A DNA stretch of 64,000 nucleotides from Heterocephalus glaber (Eukaryota; Chordata; Mammalia; Rodentia; Bathyergidae): positions 11,834,586 to 11,898,585 of the forward strand of contig NW_004624776.1 in NCBI RefSeq assembly GCF_000247695.1. The letters run 5' to 3'. Within the stretch, counting starts at the first letter, position 1; every line of letters begins with the position of its first letter. Below, piece after piece: positions 34,385 to 47,048 of this stretch. The translations under genes were made by a program, and so were the position numbers. The notes under the pieces are model-generated. The model did no database searches, was not told where the DNA came from, and saw only the letters and a list, made by a program, of their open reading frames with translations.

Positions 34385-34735
34385 TGTGACTCTTAATTCT
34401 AATATGTCAACTTCACTGGATTAAGAAACATCTAGCAGATTAATAGAACATACCATACTCCTGTTGTGTCTGGATGGGTCATGGAGGCACGGTGTTGGGT
34501 ACCATAAATGGTGCCTCAGCTGGTTCTGATACTGTTCCCTGCTCTGCTCCAGGACACAATGAACTAAGGAGCTTTACACATCACCTTGCCCTTCCTCCAT
34601 GAAGTTCCTGCCCTGGAGCCAGCTGACTACAGACTGAATCCCCTCAAACAGTGAGCTAAATTAAACCTTTCCTCCTTAAGTTGGAAGTGTTAGGTATCAT
34701 GTCCAGCAACAGGGAAGCTGACTAATACAATCATG
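34385..34735 (+). repeat. Interspersed repeat copy B, last WASF3 intron
   Basis: TATGTCAACTTCACTGGATTAAGAAAC ... GTGTCTGGATGGGTCATGG ... GAGCTAAATTAAACC ... AAGCTGACTAATACAA. Collinear with copy A. Confidence 0.55.
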
Positions 34736-35815
34736 TTCTGCTAACCTCCTTTGATCCAGATAGTTCTTCAGCCTTTGTAGTCTATGACCATCACATTTTG
34801 CAGAACAGAGGCAGTCTGTATGTAGCATGTGTCTCAGCTTATGTGCATCAGGCATTCCAAGATTGTTCCTGATTATGTGTCAACTCGTAATGGACAGTGC
34901 TACAGGTATAAAAATACCAAGTCTAACACTGTCCTATGGTGACTACAAAGCTGAAATCTCTAAGCTTTTCTACCGCTGAGATGTTATTTCTTGACAAAAT
35001 CAAAGCATCAATGATGATCGAGATACATAGAGAACCCTGAGGTCTTTGGGTGGTGCATGTCCCTGACCTCAGGTTTGACTGATGGATGCTTAAGCGAAAA
35101 GGCACAAGCAGCAACATCACAGTTGTCCTGTGAATGATGTCACCGAAGCTGAGCTCTCGGGGCTGCAACAGGCATTTTTCTCTGTCACTTATAGATAACT
35201 AAACTAAGATCAAAAGACTGAGACTTTCTCCCTCATGAAAAGCTCTTAGCATATCCCTATATCCTGTCAGTGACCTTGACCATGCCACACCGACAAAGGA
35301 AGAATTAACTGTGGGGTTTTAGGTTTTCATGTGGGGCCCTGGAGAGAGGCAGAAATGGGTGAGGAGTCAGGTCTCCTACCCAATTCTACCCGATATACTC
35401 CATCCCTCTGTTTTGGGACCTGCGGGTCAGGGTAGCACTTTTGTCTGACAAAAGCACTGTGCTGTTAAATAAATGCTGAAGAGGTATCTTTAGATTTTCT
35501 TTAAAAAACTAAGTCACTGATATGAACTCATTTTCTGTATTTATGTTTATAGCCTTGCAGTAGAATATGGAGATAAGATCCTATTAATTAGCGGATCACT
35601 TCTGTTATTTAAAGTAAAGTTTTCCTGAATTTTTTAATTCAATTTCTGAATTATCAATTCTTCATCATGATGTTTAACTGACATCTAAAAAAGAAAACCC
35701 TTTTTTTTTTTTTTAAAAAAAAAAAAGGCTCTTTTAAGTCTCCTCCAAAAAATTATTAGAGAGCCATCATTCGAAGGCAACATGGCCATAGCTATTTCCA
35801 GACTCAAAGTAATCT
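34736..35815. other. WASF3 intron, nothing further recognised
   Basis: Includes a T-run followed directly by an A-run at about 35701-35726, a potential weak hairpin. No exon was recognised. Confidence 0.5.
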
Positions 35816-35905
35816 TTTTTTTTTTTTTGGTACTGGGCATCGAACTCGGGACCTTGTGCTTCCAAGGCAGGCACAGTGCCACTGAGCTAAAAATCTCCGG
35901 CCCCC
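35816..35905 (-). repeat. ID-type SINE, antisense
   Basis: T-run, GGTACTGGGCATCGAACTCG, CACTGAGCTAAAAATCTCCGG, flanked by CAAAGTAATCTTTTT on both sides. It lies only about 50 bp from a WASF3 splice donor. Confidence 0.93.
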
Positions 35906-35957
35906 CAAAGTAATCTTTTTATAAAAGGAAGACTATGGAGCTGAGGTGTCCACTCAC

Positions 35958-36325
35958 CCATCCGAATGGCAGCAAGGAGGTCACTTCGAGCATCACTTAT
36001 GGGTGGCTGTGCAGGCTCTGGACGTTTTGCCTCGGCAACAGGGGGTCCATGCATTGGGGAGGATGAAAGAGAAGAGACAGGGCCAGGAGGGCCTGGGGGG
36101 GGTGGGGGAGGGCCTGGGGGAGGGGGCGCTGTGACCAGGAGCCCAGCAGAGGGGGGGTGAGGAGCAGTCGAGTACGTGGAGCCAGCTGATGCAGGAAAGG
36201 AAGGTTGTGCAGGGATCTGGAGAGGGCTGACAAAAGCAGTTTGGGCTGAAGGAATCATGGGTGGAGGGGGAGGAGGTGGTGGTCCTGAAGGGTTGTAATA
36301 TTCAATTATCTGTGCTGGAAGCATC
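35958..36325 (-). CDS. WASF3: WASF3 exon: proline-rich region and WH2 start
   Basis: Encodes MLPAQIIEYYNPSG, an eight-proline run, SAQTAFVSPLQIPAQ, a second block of PPPPGPPPPPPGPPGP, then EAKRPEPAQPPISDARSDLLAAIRMG. The proline blocks bind profilin and SH3 proteins; ISDARSDLLAAIRMG is the start of the actin-binding WH2 motif. Acceptor TTATTAG precedes 36325 and donor GTGAGT follows 35958. Length 368 bp. One base completes the glycine from the previous exon and one base is left over, so phases agree with both neighbours. The exon is open throughout. Confidence 0.97.
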
Positions 36326-37694
36326 CTAATAAACAGATGAAACATACAAAGTCACCAGAAGTAGAAAAGACAGTCACATCCCTAAGTTCTAAAAGAGAAG
36401 TTCCCCCAAAACAGTAGATACTGCGAGCTGGACTGAAATCACTGCAGGAAGCACATATCTACTCTGCAGCCAAGTACTTTCACAGACCTACATTATTCAT
36501 TATGATGGGATGCAAGTTCCGTTGATGTGCATCCAAAAAGACCACTCAAAAAATAAAGCCATTTTCTGTGGAATGCTAAAATAAGGAACTTGGCTGCAGA
36601 AGTCCAAATAGCAACAATAACCATTCTGTATCCTGGGTGTCTCAGAGGTGGGGATCACTAACCTATCTCTTGAGTTTTCTGTGGCCAAACTGGAAAAATC
36701 CTACATTCTGTAGCCAACTCCCATGAAAGTCCAAGTTCATAGTGCCCACAGAATACCCAAAGCTTTGAAGTATTCCACAGCCAAGAAATCAGCTAGATTC
36801 TATTCCACCAAGGGTTCTTCCAGCCAACTGAACCACAGACCTTTCTGTCTCTGGACACCTTCAGGGTGTCCTGGCTTCACTAGGGCCAATGGATGGGGAC
36901 AGCCAGGACTATGTGAATGCCCCTATGAAGGCCACAGATATGCTTTTAGAGAGCAACACCAATGCTCTAAAGAATACGCATTACTGGAAGCATGTATTCA
37001 ACTTTCCTGAACACCAATTCTCAGAAAAGGAACCCTCAAAAAGCTAGGGTATAGCCAAAAAGTAAAGGTAATCAAAGTAAAGGTGAGTGCTCAGGTTGAC
37101 AAATGTGCAAAGGGAAGTCCTTTGTAAGAGGTGTTGGAATCCTACCCACAAGACAGAAACAGAGGCCTTGGAACCAAACAGTGTGAGGGCCCAGAGGTTA
37201 AGAAGGGCCAAACAAAAGTGACATTATATGGTTTTGTCATCTGTGACAAGCACTGTCTGTGGTTCACTCAGGACATACAGGGAAATCTGAGGGTTTGAAA
37301 CAGTTCACCAGTCAGCATTCATCATTTACCAATGACTTGGCCTGAAGACTCAAACACATGTAGCCTACATGCAAAAAGAGTGTGACGTCAATCCCAGATA
37401 TAGCTGTAAAAAGAAAGGGTCAGCAGTGTGACACCACATTTACTTAACCCCAAGTATGTCACCACTGGTGGCGTCTATGTTCAATTGCTCTTGACTATAC
37501 TTGGGCACCATACCAGGAGCATGTACTCAATTTCCTTGGACACTGGGTCCAAGGGAAGAACATTTAAAAACTAAGCCAAGGTGGGGAGGGTAATCTATTA
37601 AAATAAAGGGGAGCACTTTTTAAGTTCTACCACACAAAGCAAGATTCAACTGCAAGAATGAGTAGTAGGTAGAGTCTGAGGAAGAGCAATTTAC
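36326..37694. other. WASF3 intron
   Basis: No repeat or exon recognised in about 1.4 kb. Confidence 0.55.
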
Positions 37695-37967
37695 CCATAA
37701 TCTGCTGGAGCCATTGGTGCAGAGGCCTGAGACCCCTCGGGGGCCTGGGGAGGAGGTGGTGGTGGTGGCGGCGGCTGTTGAGGTCTATTTAGGGCCATGT
37801 GCCTCGACGAGGCAGATGTGGGCCGGTACTCGTGCTCAGGGGCCTGGTTTGCAGCCCCATGCGGTGGTACATCGCCAGTAGGATAGGAAGGGGTCACCGG
37901 CTGGGGGTGCAGAGAATGGTTGGGGGTAGCCGGGTAAGAGTAATCCGTAACATCTGAAGCATGGGAC
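37695..37967 (-). CDS. WASF3: WASF3 exon: proline-rich linker
   Basis: Reads SHASDVTDYSYPATPNHSLH, QPVTPSYPTGDVPPHG, EHEYRPTSASSRHMALNRPQQ, a run of nine prolines and QAPEGSQASAPMAPADYG. It is the linker between the basic region and the main proline-rich block. 273 bp, first base completing an arginine codon and last two opening a glycine codon. Acceptor ACATCAG and donor GTAAAT are in place. The nine-proline run is a microsatellite-like coding tract (GGN complement) and may differ in length between species. Confidence 0.96.
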
Positions 37968-39239
37968 CTGATGTTGGAGAAAATCAGTGGGAGAAATTTA
38001 AATTATGTTTTAAAAATGTTCTCTAACAGATAAAAGCATATATATGAATAATTACAATACCAATGCACAGAAATAAAGTATGTATTTCCTTTACCATCAA
38101 CTAGGTCTAGCCCCATGAGAGCTTCTGAGCAACAACATAATTACTATTTTAGCAGCAAGCCCAGTGTTACATGGATTCAGATTCAAGCTCTGAAGTGAGT
38201 AAGTCAGACAGATCAGCAAGAAGGAGGGAACAGAGCCTCGTTTTCACAGTATTTCATGTACTTCCTAAGAGACAAGGCTACAAGGCAAACCCCATTTCAT
38301 GTGGAAACAGTACGAGACAGAGGATTTCAGTGGCAAGGGAACTGACAGCATATAATTAGGAAACTCAGAATGAAAGGTAAGCTGGATAAATATGAACAGT
38401 AAGGACAGGAAGAAAAATCCAGAATGCAAGAGTGGACTGTCTTCTTCTTAAACAGAAGGCATGTATTTAACCCACAGAGAAAGAAGCAATATGATGCACC
38501 ACGGAAAGGCCCTCTTATTTTCTCTGAACACATAGTCAAGTGTGAAACTGAAAGCAACAGAAACCTCGAATTAGTGAGCTGAGAGGGGAAAGGTTCCAGT
38601 GCCCAGAGGAGAGCAATGATCTGTAGGTGTGGCAGCCTTGTGGCCACGCAGGCATTAGTAACAGTCACACGCAGAGGCTGGGTTACGTAATCAAGTCTGT
38701 AGGGCTGCACATGCCTCATGGCGCTGAAGCAGGATGACCTGGGGCTGGGAGTCCAAAGAAAGCAAAACCACGAACCCTCTGGGCAGCCTGTCCTCTTTTG
38801 TGCTCCCTGCCTGCTCCAGCTTCTTTGCGTCATTCATAAATTCAATGCCCATTTTCCTTCTCTCCCACTCTTCTTTTCTTGTTCTGACTTTTCTCACATG
38901 CACTTGCTGGTTCCTGTTAGGATTCATCTTGTGTTTCTCCCTCTGAAGGAAACAGGCAGACACATTGGGAATGTGGGAGCGAGCAGCAAAGAAGGTACAA
39001 ATTGAAGTTCCATCTCTGGCATTTAAGACAGTGGCTTCCCTAACTGCAGTGCTGAGGGGCACAGAAAAGCTTACTAAGTCAGAAGAGCCTGCTTTCTTGC
39101 CTTCTTTCCCTAATTACAGTATAATAGTAAATAATTACCCATTTTTTCTTCCCTAATTGTGCTTATGAATTCTATATTATGGTGTTCATATGAGGATATC
39201 TTCTGAATCTGCAAGTTGCTATCAAATTTTAAAATACAT
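37968..39239. other. WASF3 intron
   Basis: A minus-strand frame of 168 residues (38327-38833) has no recognisable domain and is taken as chance. Confidence 0.5.
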
Positions 39240-39455
39240 AATATATATAAATAAAAATTTGGCCCTGCTGATGGGAACCCAGGGCCTGTGCATGGCTAAG
39301 GAATAGCTCTGGTGCTAAGCTACATCCACAGCCCACAAAAAAGTATTTTTAGACTGGGTCTCACTAAGTTGCCCAGGTTGGCCTCAAACTGGTAATCATC
39401 GTACCTCCACCTTCCTAGCAAGTGGGATGACACACTATGTGCCACACCTAGGTGA
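39240..39455 (-). repeat. B4-like dimeric SINE, antisense
   Basis: GATGGGAACCCAGGGCCTG, then CTGGGTCTCACTAAGTTGCCCAGG and CACCTTCCTAGCAAGTGGGATG. Confidence 0.7.
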
Positions 39456-41459
39456 GTTACAAATATTTTTAATGAGAGAAGAATCTGACCTGTATTTACA
39501 TTTAGTATATTTTGAAAAAACAAATACCTAAAATTCCAGGGTCACTGAAGACAAGTGCTTGCCTCTAACTGTGTAACTGTGCCGGTGGCTGTGTGCTACT
39601 TTTTTTTTTTTAGAAGGAAACAGTTATCCAGGAAAACATGGAGAGCCTCTGAGGAGATGCAGGGCAAGAATTATAAATCCTGTGGCACAACAGGAAGTGC
39701 CATCCTTGTGAAGTGGCTCTATGACACAGACACAAAAGCAGTCAAGAAAAGGGGGATAACCAGACAGAGGCCAAAGCAAAGGTAGAGGCAACAAACATGA
39801 AAGAGAAACAAAGGTGGAAGGTTTCCACGGGGCAGGGCTTTGGTGGTGAAAGGCAGCCGCCATGAGGACAGGCAGGAGGAGCAGAGGGGCCTGGTCAGCT
39901 GAAGAGGGAAGAACCTGAGGACAAAGAATTGGCAGCAGCAGGGGGAGTGGGAGAAGCAGCAGAGCACTGCTGGAAGATGGACTCGGGTGAGAAGGTGGCC
40001 ACCAGCCATAGCCAGCACCCCAGGAAGGGAAGCAGAGTGGTCCTGGAGCTCAGTGATGACTGGTAGCCATCTGTGGCAGAAAAGAGAAGGCCCAAGTGAA
40101 AACGGTAATGAAACACAAAGAAGTCAGCTCCACAGTGGAGATTCAGTGGGAGAACGTAACAAACCCGAAGGGCTCTGGGGCAGACAGGCAGGCAGGGTGG
40201 GAGCGCTGCAACAGGACGAGGGAAAACAGACAGCTGGGCACAAGATGCGATGCTTCCTGGGCACACTGAAAGAGAGCTGGTTATCCGGGAAGAAGCATGT
40301 CAGTAATTCGCATTTCAAATTCACACTCAAAAGCAAACCATGCCTCGTATTCTGTAGTGAGGGCAAAAATTTAAGATTAGTTTTTGTGGACTGAGTTAAA
40401 GTATATCACATATATGGATGGCATGAAACTTGCTATTAAACTTCCCTCAGTTTTGGGCAATACATTTAAATGATAGAACATAAGCATTAAAAATCATGTT
40501 TTTAAATAATACCTAAAACATATATTTTTTTTAAAGTCAAAGGAAACATACATCATGATTCCAATTTTATAGAAGAAAAAACATGCACATGTACAGAAAA
40601 AGACAAACAACAGACATTAAAATCCAAACAGTGGTTTCCCTGGCTGATAAAATCATGGACATTTAATTTGTCTGTAATTTACAGACATAAAATTATCTTA
40701 TTTTATAAGAAAAAAGTCACACACTTTAGTAAAATAAAAAATAAAACTTTCTAAATTAATTTAAAGGATATAATCCAAGTACAATGATGTTTGTACAGAT
40801 AAACTACTTATCTGTTAGTAATGACACATGTAATAGTGTGAGAACATGGGAAATAGTAGACAAAAGACAATGCTTAAGAATTAAAACATAAAATTCTATT
40901 CACTTTTTGAAAATTCAGAGAAATGAAGACATAGCTAAAGAACATAAATAGGCAAAATACTAAATAATTCAAATGACCATCAACTTTATGCACAATATGG
41001 AGCAATCTAACCTAAACCATGGAGTAAGAATCAATTAACCAAGGGATTTAAAATATCTATTTTCCATTTGCATCCGTTAAAAAAGGATATATATGAGATA
41101 AAAATAGAGCACATATTTTTGCATGAGTAAACAATCATGATTAAATAATCTGTCAAAACAAGAGAGTAAATTCACATCAATGGAAATTATTAAATTCATA
41201 TAGCCTTCCCCATCCCAAGAAGTAAGCAAAATGGTATCATCAATCTTACTTTCTAGAGAAATAAACTGACATTAAAATTCAAACATGTGGCTAGAACTGA
41301 GTTAAAACTCCGATGATAATAGCTGTACAGGTAAATTACCTACCACCTGCCTCATCAAATCCGCCCAATGACTTAGACCTACTCAAGCAAGACCATCTAA
41401 ACCCTGTAACTACTAAGTAAGTCCCTCAGCAAATATTTCCCACACAAGTTCTCTGTTCA
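39456..41459. other. WASF3 intron, unassigned
   Basis: A purine-rich stretch lies at about 39780-40200. Around 40550-40760 the sequence resembles an old repeat. No exon was recognised. Confidence 0.45.
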
Positions 41460-41590
41460 AAGAGATGGCGGAAGGGAGAGAGGGAAGGGATGCAAAAGGA
41501 ATTATGATGTGTTATGTATCAACTCCCCGCAATGAATATAATTATTTTATACTATAAACATGTACTAATAAAAATGGAACTTAAAAAAAA
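41460..41590 (+). repeat. L1 3' end fragment
   Basis: GGGAGAGAGGGAAGGG followed by ATAAACATGTACTAATAAAAATG and an A-run, a short, 5'-truncated L1 tail. Confidence 0.5.
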
Positions 41591-42245
41591 GAATTCTGTT
41601 CAAATTTTTAAATGCCGAAGACTTTGAGACTTTACAGAAATAGAAGACTGTAGCTTTACAAAATCAGAAAGAGGACATTAAAACAAGTAAAAATTGATGA
41701 GTGAGTTCTTTTTGTCCAATGAATCCCTTTTGCGAAAAATGTGACTTCGTGACCATATCATTTAACTGCTAAGAAATTTTTACACACCGGAATTCATCTC
41801 CTGAAATTAGAATATATAAGATTATCAGAAGAAATCAATCTCTTTTGTTCATCATTTTTTAAAGGGTTATCAAAAAGAGCAGTGAAGGCATTCCTAAGTC
41901 ACAGTAACCACCACCTATTATTTTTAGATAATGAATAACAAAAGGAAATTAAAAATTCCAAGCTAAAAGATTAAGTTATTAAAGTAAAAATTGAAGTCAC
42001 GAGCAATTACCCCCAAAACACTACCTCTAGATTAACTGAAGAGTAAATTTAAGAGGGAGAAAAAAATCAGACAAAGCAACCCAATTAAAAACTACTCAAA
42101 ATCAATATATAATTTTAAAGAAGAGTTTTGAAACCTATTGCAGGCCACGTCAACCCAGAACTGCTGGTGCCTTTCCAAGTTAGGGTAAAACCAGGCAGCT
42201 CACAGAGGCACGAGGCACCGGGGAAGGACTGTTGCACACACACAC
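41591..42245. other. WASF3 intron
   Basis: AT-rich, nothing recognised. Confidence 0.5.
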
Positions 42246-42421
42246 CTAGTGTCTGGGGACAGGGATCCCTCGGAAGACGCTCCGTGGTGCACACTCTGAG
42301 AGAACCTGTGGTCGGGTCTAAGCTCTTTGTCATAGGCCATCATGTTCCACTCCTGGCGCCTGTTTCTGGCTTTTCTAACCTTTTTCACCTCACGGGTGGC
42401 GCCATCTATACGTTTTTGCTC
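42246..42421 (-). CDS. WASF3: WASF3 exon: basic region
   Basis: Reads EQKRIDGATREVKKVRKARN, then RRQEWNMMAYDKELRPDHRF, SQSVHHGASSEGSLSPDT. It is the lysine/arginine-rich region of WAVE proteins, which binds acidic phospholipids and follows the N-terminal WAVE homology domain. 176 bp, 58 codons and two bases of an arginine codon. The acceptor ATCAG precedes 42421. The donor is GTGTGTGTG, a microsatellite-like start that fits the splice consensus only weakly past GT; the reading frame supports it. Confidence 0.96.
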
Positions 42422-43205
42422 CTGATGTCCAGAAAGAAAAGAAAGCATGCCAAGACAGAAGGGAAAGGAAAACAGCAAGTTAGATGCAGTTATAATGCAC
42501 AGGAAACAAGGCTGATGCGCACACAAGAGACGTTCACATTTCTACTACCTGTCAATAAGAACATTCAGGGCAGCAGGCCCCTCTCACCCACATGACCCAA
42601 CAGAGACTCCCTGACACCAAGCTTGCATCCAAAGCTACTGTGCCACACAGTTACAAGAGCTGCTTACCATCATCTTTGGTCAAAGAGAGTTTCACTTTGC
42701 TAGGCTTGTAGCCTGTTTTAAATGTTCCCATCTTTTAGATCTGTATTACACACTGGAAATATGTGGCAATACCATTTAGAGAAAACAATCACAACTACAC
42801 AATTCTGCCTAGCTTGTTAACATGTAATTATCTTTCAAGTTAAACTATTCAGGATGATCTAGCCCCAATTTATAAAAGATTATTACAGAATACTTAAACT
42901 TACCCTAAAATTAGCTTAACTCAAAACAAGATAAAAACTTACCTGCCCCACACAAGCCCATTCCTGATTATTTGACACCAAAAAATGTATTTTAATAAAT
43001 ACTCAGGTCCTATGTAGGTGCTTCTTTAGAGGCAAGGACAGCTATTTCTATGTGCATCTGTAAGTTCCTCCTGCTTCTCTCGTATGATTCTATGATCTTT
43101 AAGAACCAGGACTGCACCCTACTTCCCATGCTTCCCTCTTATGGCCTCAACATGTCTTATAGAGTTCACAATAAATGCTGGCTAAATGATCAAATCCACA
43201 CCATG
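42422..43205. other. WASF3 intron
   Basis: Nothing recognised. Confidence 0.5.
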
Positions 43206-44100
43206 CTTCAATCATGAGCTTCTAGAACTGACTGAGTCCCAGGCAGTATGCCAGGCACTGGTGACACAAATGGCTAGCAGACAAAACAAAAATGACACCT
43301 TTTCTACCCTCATGGAGCTTACAGGCCCCAGGGGAAGCCTACAACATGATACATATAAATGAATTGTTCATTCAAGAATATGGTAAAACAGAAGTGTATT
43401 TATATTTTAAAATAATATTATACTTTTATATTTGCACATATTTATTATTTAAATATGCATGTGTGCACATACCAAATGCCATCTAAGTCTTGAAGTCAGA
43501 GAGGTCTCCTGCAGTGACTCAGAGACAGATCTGTAGCATGACTTGGCATTAGTTCTGCACACAGCATGGGTCACTGCATGACAAGAGGAGGGGACAGACT
43601 ATGCCAAGGCTCTGAGGAGGAGGACATCACTGACTTTGGAGAAGTAAAAGAAGATAAATGGTAAATTGGGGCAAATGGCCCAAGATCTGAGGCAAGACTT
43701 TAAAAGGCCATGCTAAAAATTTTGCTCTTTATTTGATGAATAATGGGAAACTGTTAGAGAATAAAAAGGCAGGGATGGCATGGCAAGGAACCTTCTATGT
43801 TGTGGAGAACTGATTAAAAGAGGGGGGACACCAGTTAAAAAGCTACTAAGGTGGCAGAGGTAAGAAAACGGCAGATGACTCAAAGGTGAAGTAAACCAGA
43901 GAATAGAATGTTGTTAAAAATATTTGGGAGGCTTTGATAAGGGACCAGCAAAAAATGTGGACATGAAATACAAGGAAGATATAGAAATGGCCAATTAAGG
44001 GTATGAAAAGATGTGTAATGCAGATGAGATGGAGGGGTGTTCATCAAACAAACTAGCATTTGGAAAGGGGGAAGGCTGTTAGGAGTGTGAACTAGCTTTT
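43206..44100 (+). repeat. Ancient mammalian repeat, partial copy
   Basis: CCAGGCACTGGTGACACAAATG, CTCATGGAGCTTACAGG, AAGGCTCTGAGG, AAAAGGCCATGCTAAAAATTTTGCTC and GATGAATAATGGGAAACTG keep the order of a long, old mammalian repeat. The same order is seen at 58060-60010. I do not name the family. Confidence 0.5.
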
Positions 44101-45783
44101 TAGTCTTTTAAGGGTCATACACAATATGACAGTATCTTCCAAAATTTACAATTCACATTCTCTTCATTAACAGTAATTCAACTCTAGAAATTTATAAAAA
44201 AATTCTCTACACAAGTACAAGAAGAACCCACTACTCGAATTAGAAAAGCAATTTAAAAGTAACCTATATTTATGAATACAATAGGTAAAGAATTTAGGAG
44301 GTATTTGTACTTCAGATTATATAACTATTAAGAATGAAGTACATCTTTAACAATGTCTGTGTATGTCATGTGTATTTCAATTTTATGTATATAAAATACT
44401 CTGCTAAATGTGTGTGTGTACTCATGCATGCTTAAAAGGGCTGAAAGATTGCACACCCTACTGTGAACAGTTGCTGGGTGGGTGGGGCTTGCCTTTATTT
44501 CCTTCAGAGCAAGTTCAGCATTTTACACCAGCATATATTGTGTACATACTTTTAAAATCCAAAAGAAAAACTGTGGAGAGAGATTTCAATGTGATTCCAA
44601 TATGTATCCTGATTAAGAGCTACTGTGTTAAAGAAATTAAAAACTATTACTTTTTAAGAGATACATGCTGACATATTCAGGAATTATGCCTTTTTAAAAA
44701 AAATAATGGTTCAGCCTCCAATTCTACCTACCTCACATACACATATGTGAACCAATCATCACAAAACATTAAGGATGAGCCTATACTATAGCTACACTGA
44801 CTGGCCTACTATGCTACATGGTTTCCTATCCCAATGTGCTCTTAGATATTTTTGCCTAGACGGTCCCCTGATGAAGCCCACCCACCTCACCTCCCCCTTG
44901 CCCCCACCACCCATACCCCTACTCTGCTGAGCTGTCCCCCTTCAGAACTCAGCTTGTATGATACCTCTCACAGGCTTCCCCTGACACTCCGCCATGTGCC
45001 CAGGGCCTCCCTACCAGGTCAGGTCAAGCTCTGTACTTTTCCTTTAAGATACTTACCAACTGTGTGATTACATATTTAAAACTTCATTTTTTTGTTTGTT
45101 TTTAAGCATCAAACTAAAGGTCCAAACACAAGGGATCTGTTATCCCCAAATTTTCTAAACTAATTTTTTCCTTTAGGTTTGTCAATTTCCAACGAACGTA
45201 ACTTAGGTGTCTGAAATTCTGGGAACTGAAGGCTATCTTGTCTCATTTTCTATCCCTTTATAAAGCAGGTTTGTGTTGACATTTGCACATTTCTCTCTGA
45301 GTTCCAGAGCCTTACACGATTGTTCAATGCCCGTGCTTCTCACTGTACTGTATCTCCATGTGGGTGACAGTCCTGTTTTTTTCATCACTGTTTATCTAGA
45401 ACTTAGAAGGCATGAAGCAAAGAATCATTTTATTAAAATGAACAAGAAATTCTTACCAGAATTTTAAGTTTGAGGAATATAGAATGAGACAAAATAGCAG
45501 AAGAAATGGCAGATGATTTTGAAAACACAATAATCATACATAAAAGCTTGCTTTCCCTTTAAAGGAGAGTGGCCAAACAAATATTCTTGTCAAAAGCGTC
45601 TCTGAGAAGGGAAACCAAAAGCCTTTTGGTAGGGCTGACTAAAGGGTTTAAAGGAAGGCACTTTTGGAATCCCTGGTATTTTGCCTTGTTATTATGAAAA
45701 GGTATAGGGTTTTTAAAAACATGCCTTTAACAAATGTGTTAAATGTACAAGCAGGCTGTAATTTGTATGTCTCGCTGCCAGGC
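44101..45783. other. WASF3 intron, nothing recognised
   Basis: No exon, SINE or tandem repeat was recognised. Confidence 0.5.
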
Positions 45784-45880
45784 GGCCTGAACTACCAATG
45801 ACACATGCATGACTGTACCACTAGCTGTGCAAGCTGCCCAGTGGGAGCCAGTCATGCGTGGGCTACCAGAGGTTCAGGCC
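45784..45880. repeat. Imperfect inverted repeat (hairpin)
   Basis: Arms of 32 bases (45784-45815 and 45849-45880) pair at 23 positions with a 33-base loop. The outer nine bases (GGCCTGAAC / GTTCAGGCC) and the inner nine (GCATGACTG / CAGTCATGC) pair perfectly. Confidence 0.8.
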
Positions 45881-46088
45881 AGTGGGAACGTGCAAAGTGT
45901 TTCTTTTCGTTTCATTCTCTGCTTGAATATTCTGTAGAACTCAGTAATTCCTCCAAGATTTTCCAGTAAAATCTTCTCAAGCCACAAGCATAAGAGTGTA
46001 AACAACAGCCCACATATTCTCTATCCTTTCCCGGAATCCACCAGTAATATCTTATGTCCCCCCACCCCTGCCATTTTTTCCCCTCCTT
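45881..46088. other. WASF3 intron
   Basis: Nothing recognised. Confidence 0.5.
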
Positions 46089-46186
46089 CTCCTTTTTTTT
46101 TTTTTTTGGTGGTGGTGATGGGGATTGAGCCCAGGCTCTGATGTATGCTAGGCAAATATCCTACCTCTAGGCCACACCCCCAGACC
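46089..46186 (-). repeat. Older ID-like SINE, antisense
   Basis: T-run, GATGGGGATTGAGCCCAGG, CTAGGCAAATATCCTACCTC, GGCCACACCCCCAG. A different, older variant from the GGTACC group. Confidence 0.8.
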
Positions 46187-47048
46187 AAACGTTCCCTTTC
46201 TTAAAATCCTGTTTTGAAATGTTGAATTTTCCTCCATCCTACACTCTCAATCCTACTTGGTCAATACACCTAAATGCTTCAAAACTGTAAGGCCACCCCT
46301 CAAAATGCTAAGCAGTTCTTTCAATTAATGTACTCTAATATTTGTCAAGCAAATTGAGTGACTGTTTTTAAATATATCTTACATATAAAATATTACCAAA
46401 TACTTCCTCTTAAGAGAATTACTCTTCTCAGTGGCCTAAGTTCTGGGCCCCGAAGGAATCATTTTCAAAGCAGAAGTCCCTTAACCTACGAGGAGTCAGC
46501 TTATCTTTCCAACGCTGTCAGTAAGGCAGACGTTCCTTCCCTTCAGACTTGTAAGCCTCTTGCCTACCATGACTTCCTCAAAAGGAGGCTCATCCTCAAT
46601 AAACACTGTCCCTGGACAGCTCATCCGCTAGGAACACCTCCCTAAGGTCTCCATTACAGGGAAGTGGCCACCCAGCCACCACGGATGGTAAAAAGACAAA
46701 AAGCCTATCTTTAAATCTCACATTGCTTTATATTGGATGATTGCTTTATGAAAATTGGAGGGAGCAGGAAAGTTATAAAACCTAGTTACAAACAAAAGTG
46801 AAATTTAAGCCACTATTTTTGTTAAAGCAAAGCAAGTATCGGAGAACAAATCATTATGTGTTGAAAAATAGAATTACTATGTTAGACTGAATTGTTAGAA
46901 TCCTCAGGTGAAAATTACAATCTCTAAAAACCCTTCAGCATTAAGTCCAACTTCTTACCTATTTAAATAAAGAATTTACTGATTCATTTATAAACAAGAA
47001 TTCCATACACACACTGATATGGACATTTCCCGCAATGGAATTATGTAC
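46187..47048. other. WASF3 intron
   Basis: Nothing recognised. Confidence 0.5.

Noticed and set aside
35946..36160. Glycine-rich plus-strand frames
   Set aside because: Antisense shadow of the WASF3 proline-rich exon.
38327..38833. 168-residue minus-strand frame in a WASF3 intron, possible extra exon
   Set aside because: No similarity to WASF proteins; flanking exons already join in phase without it.
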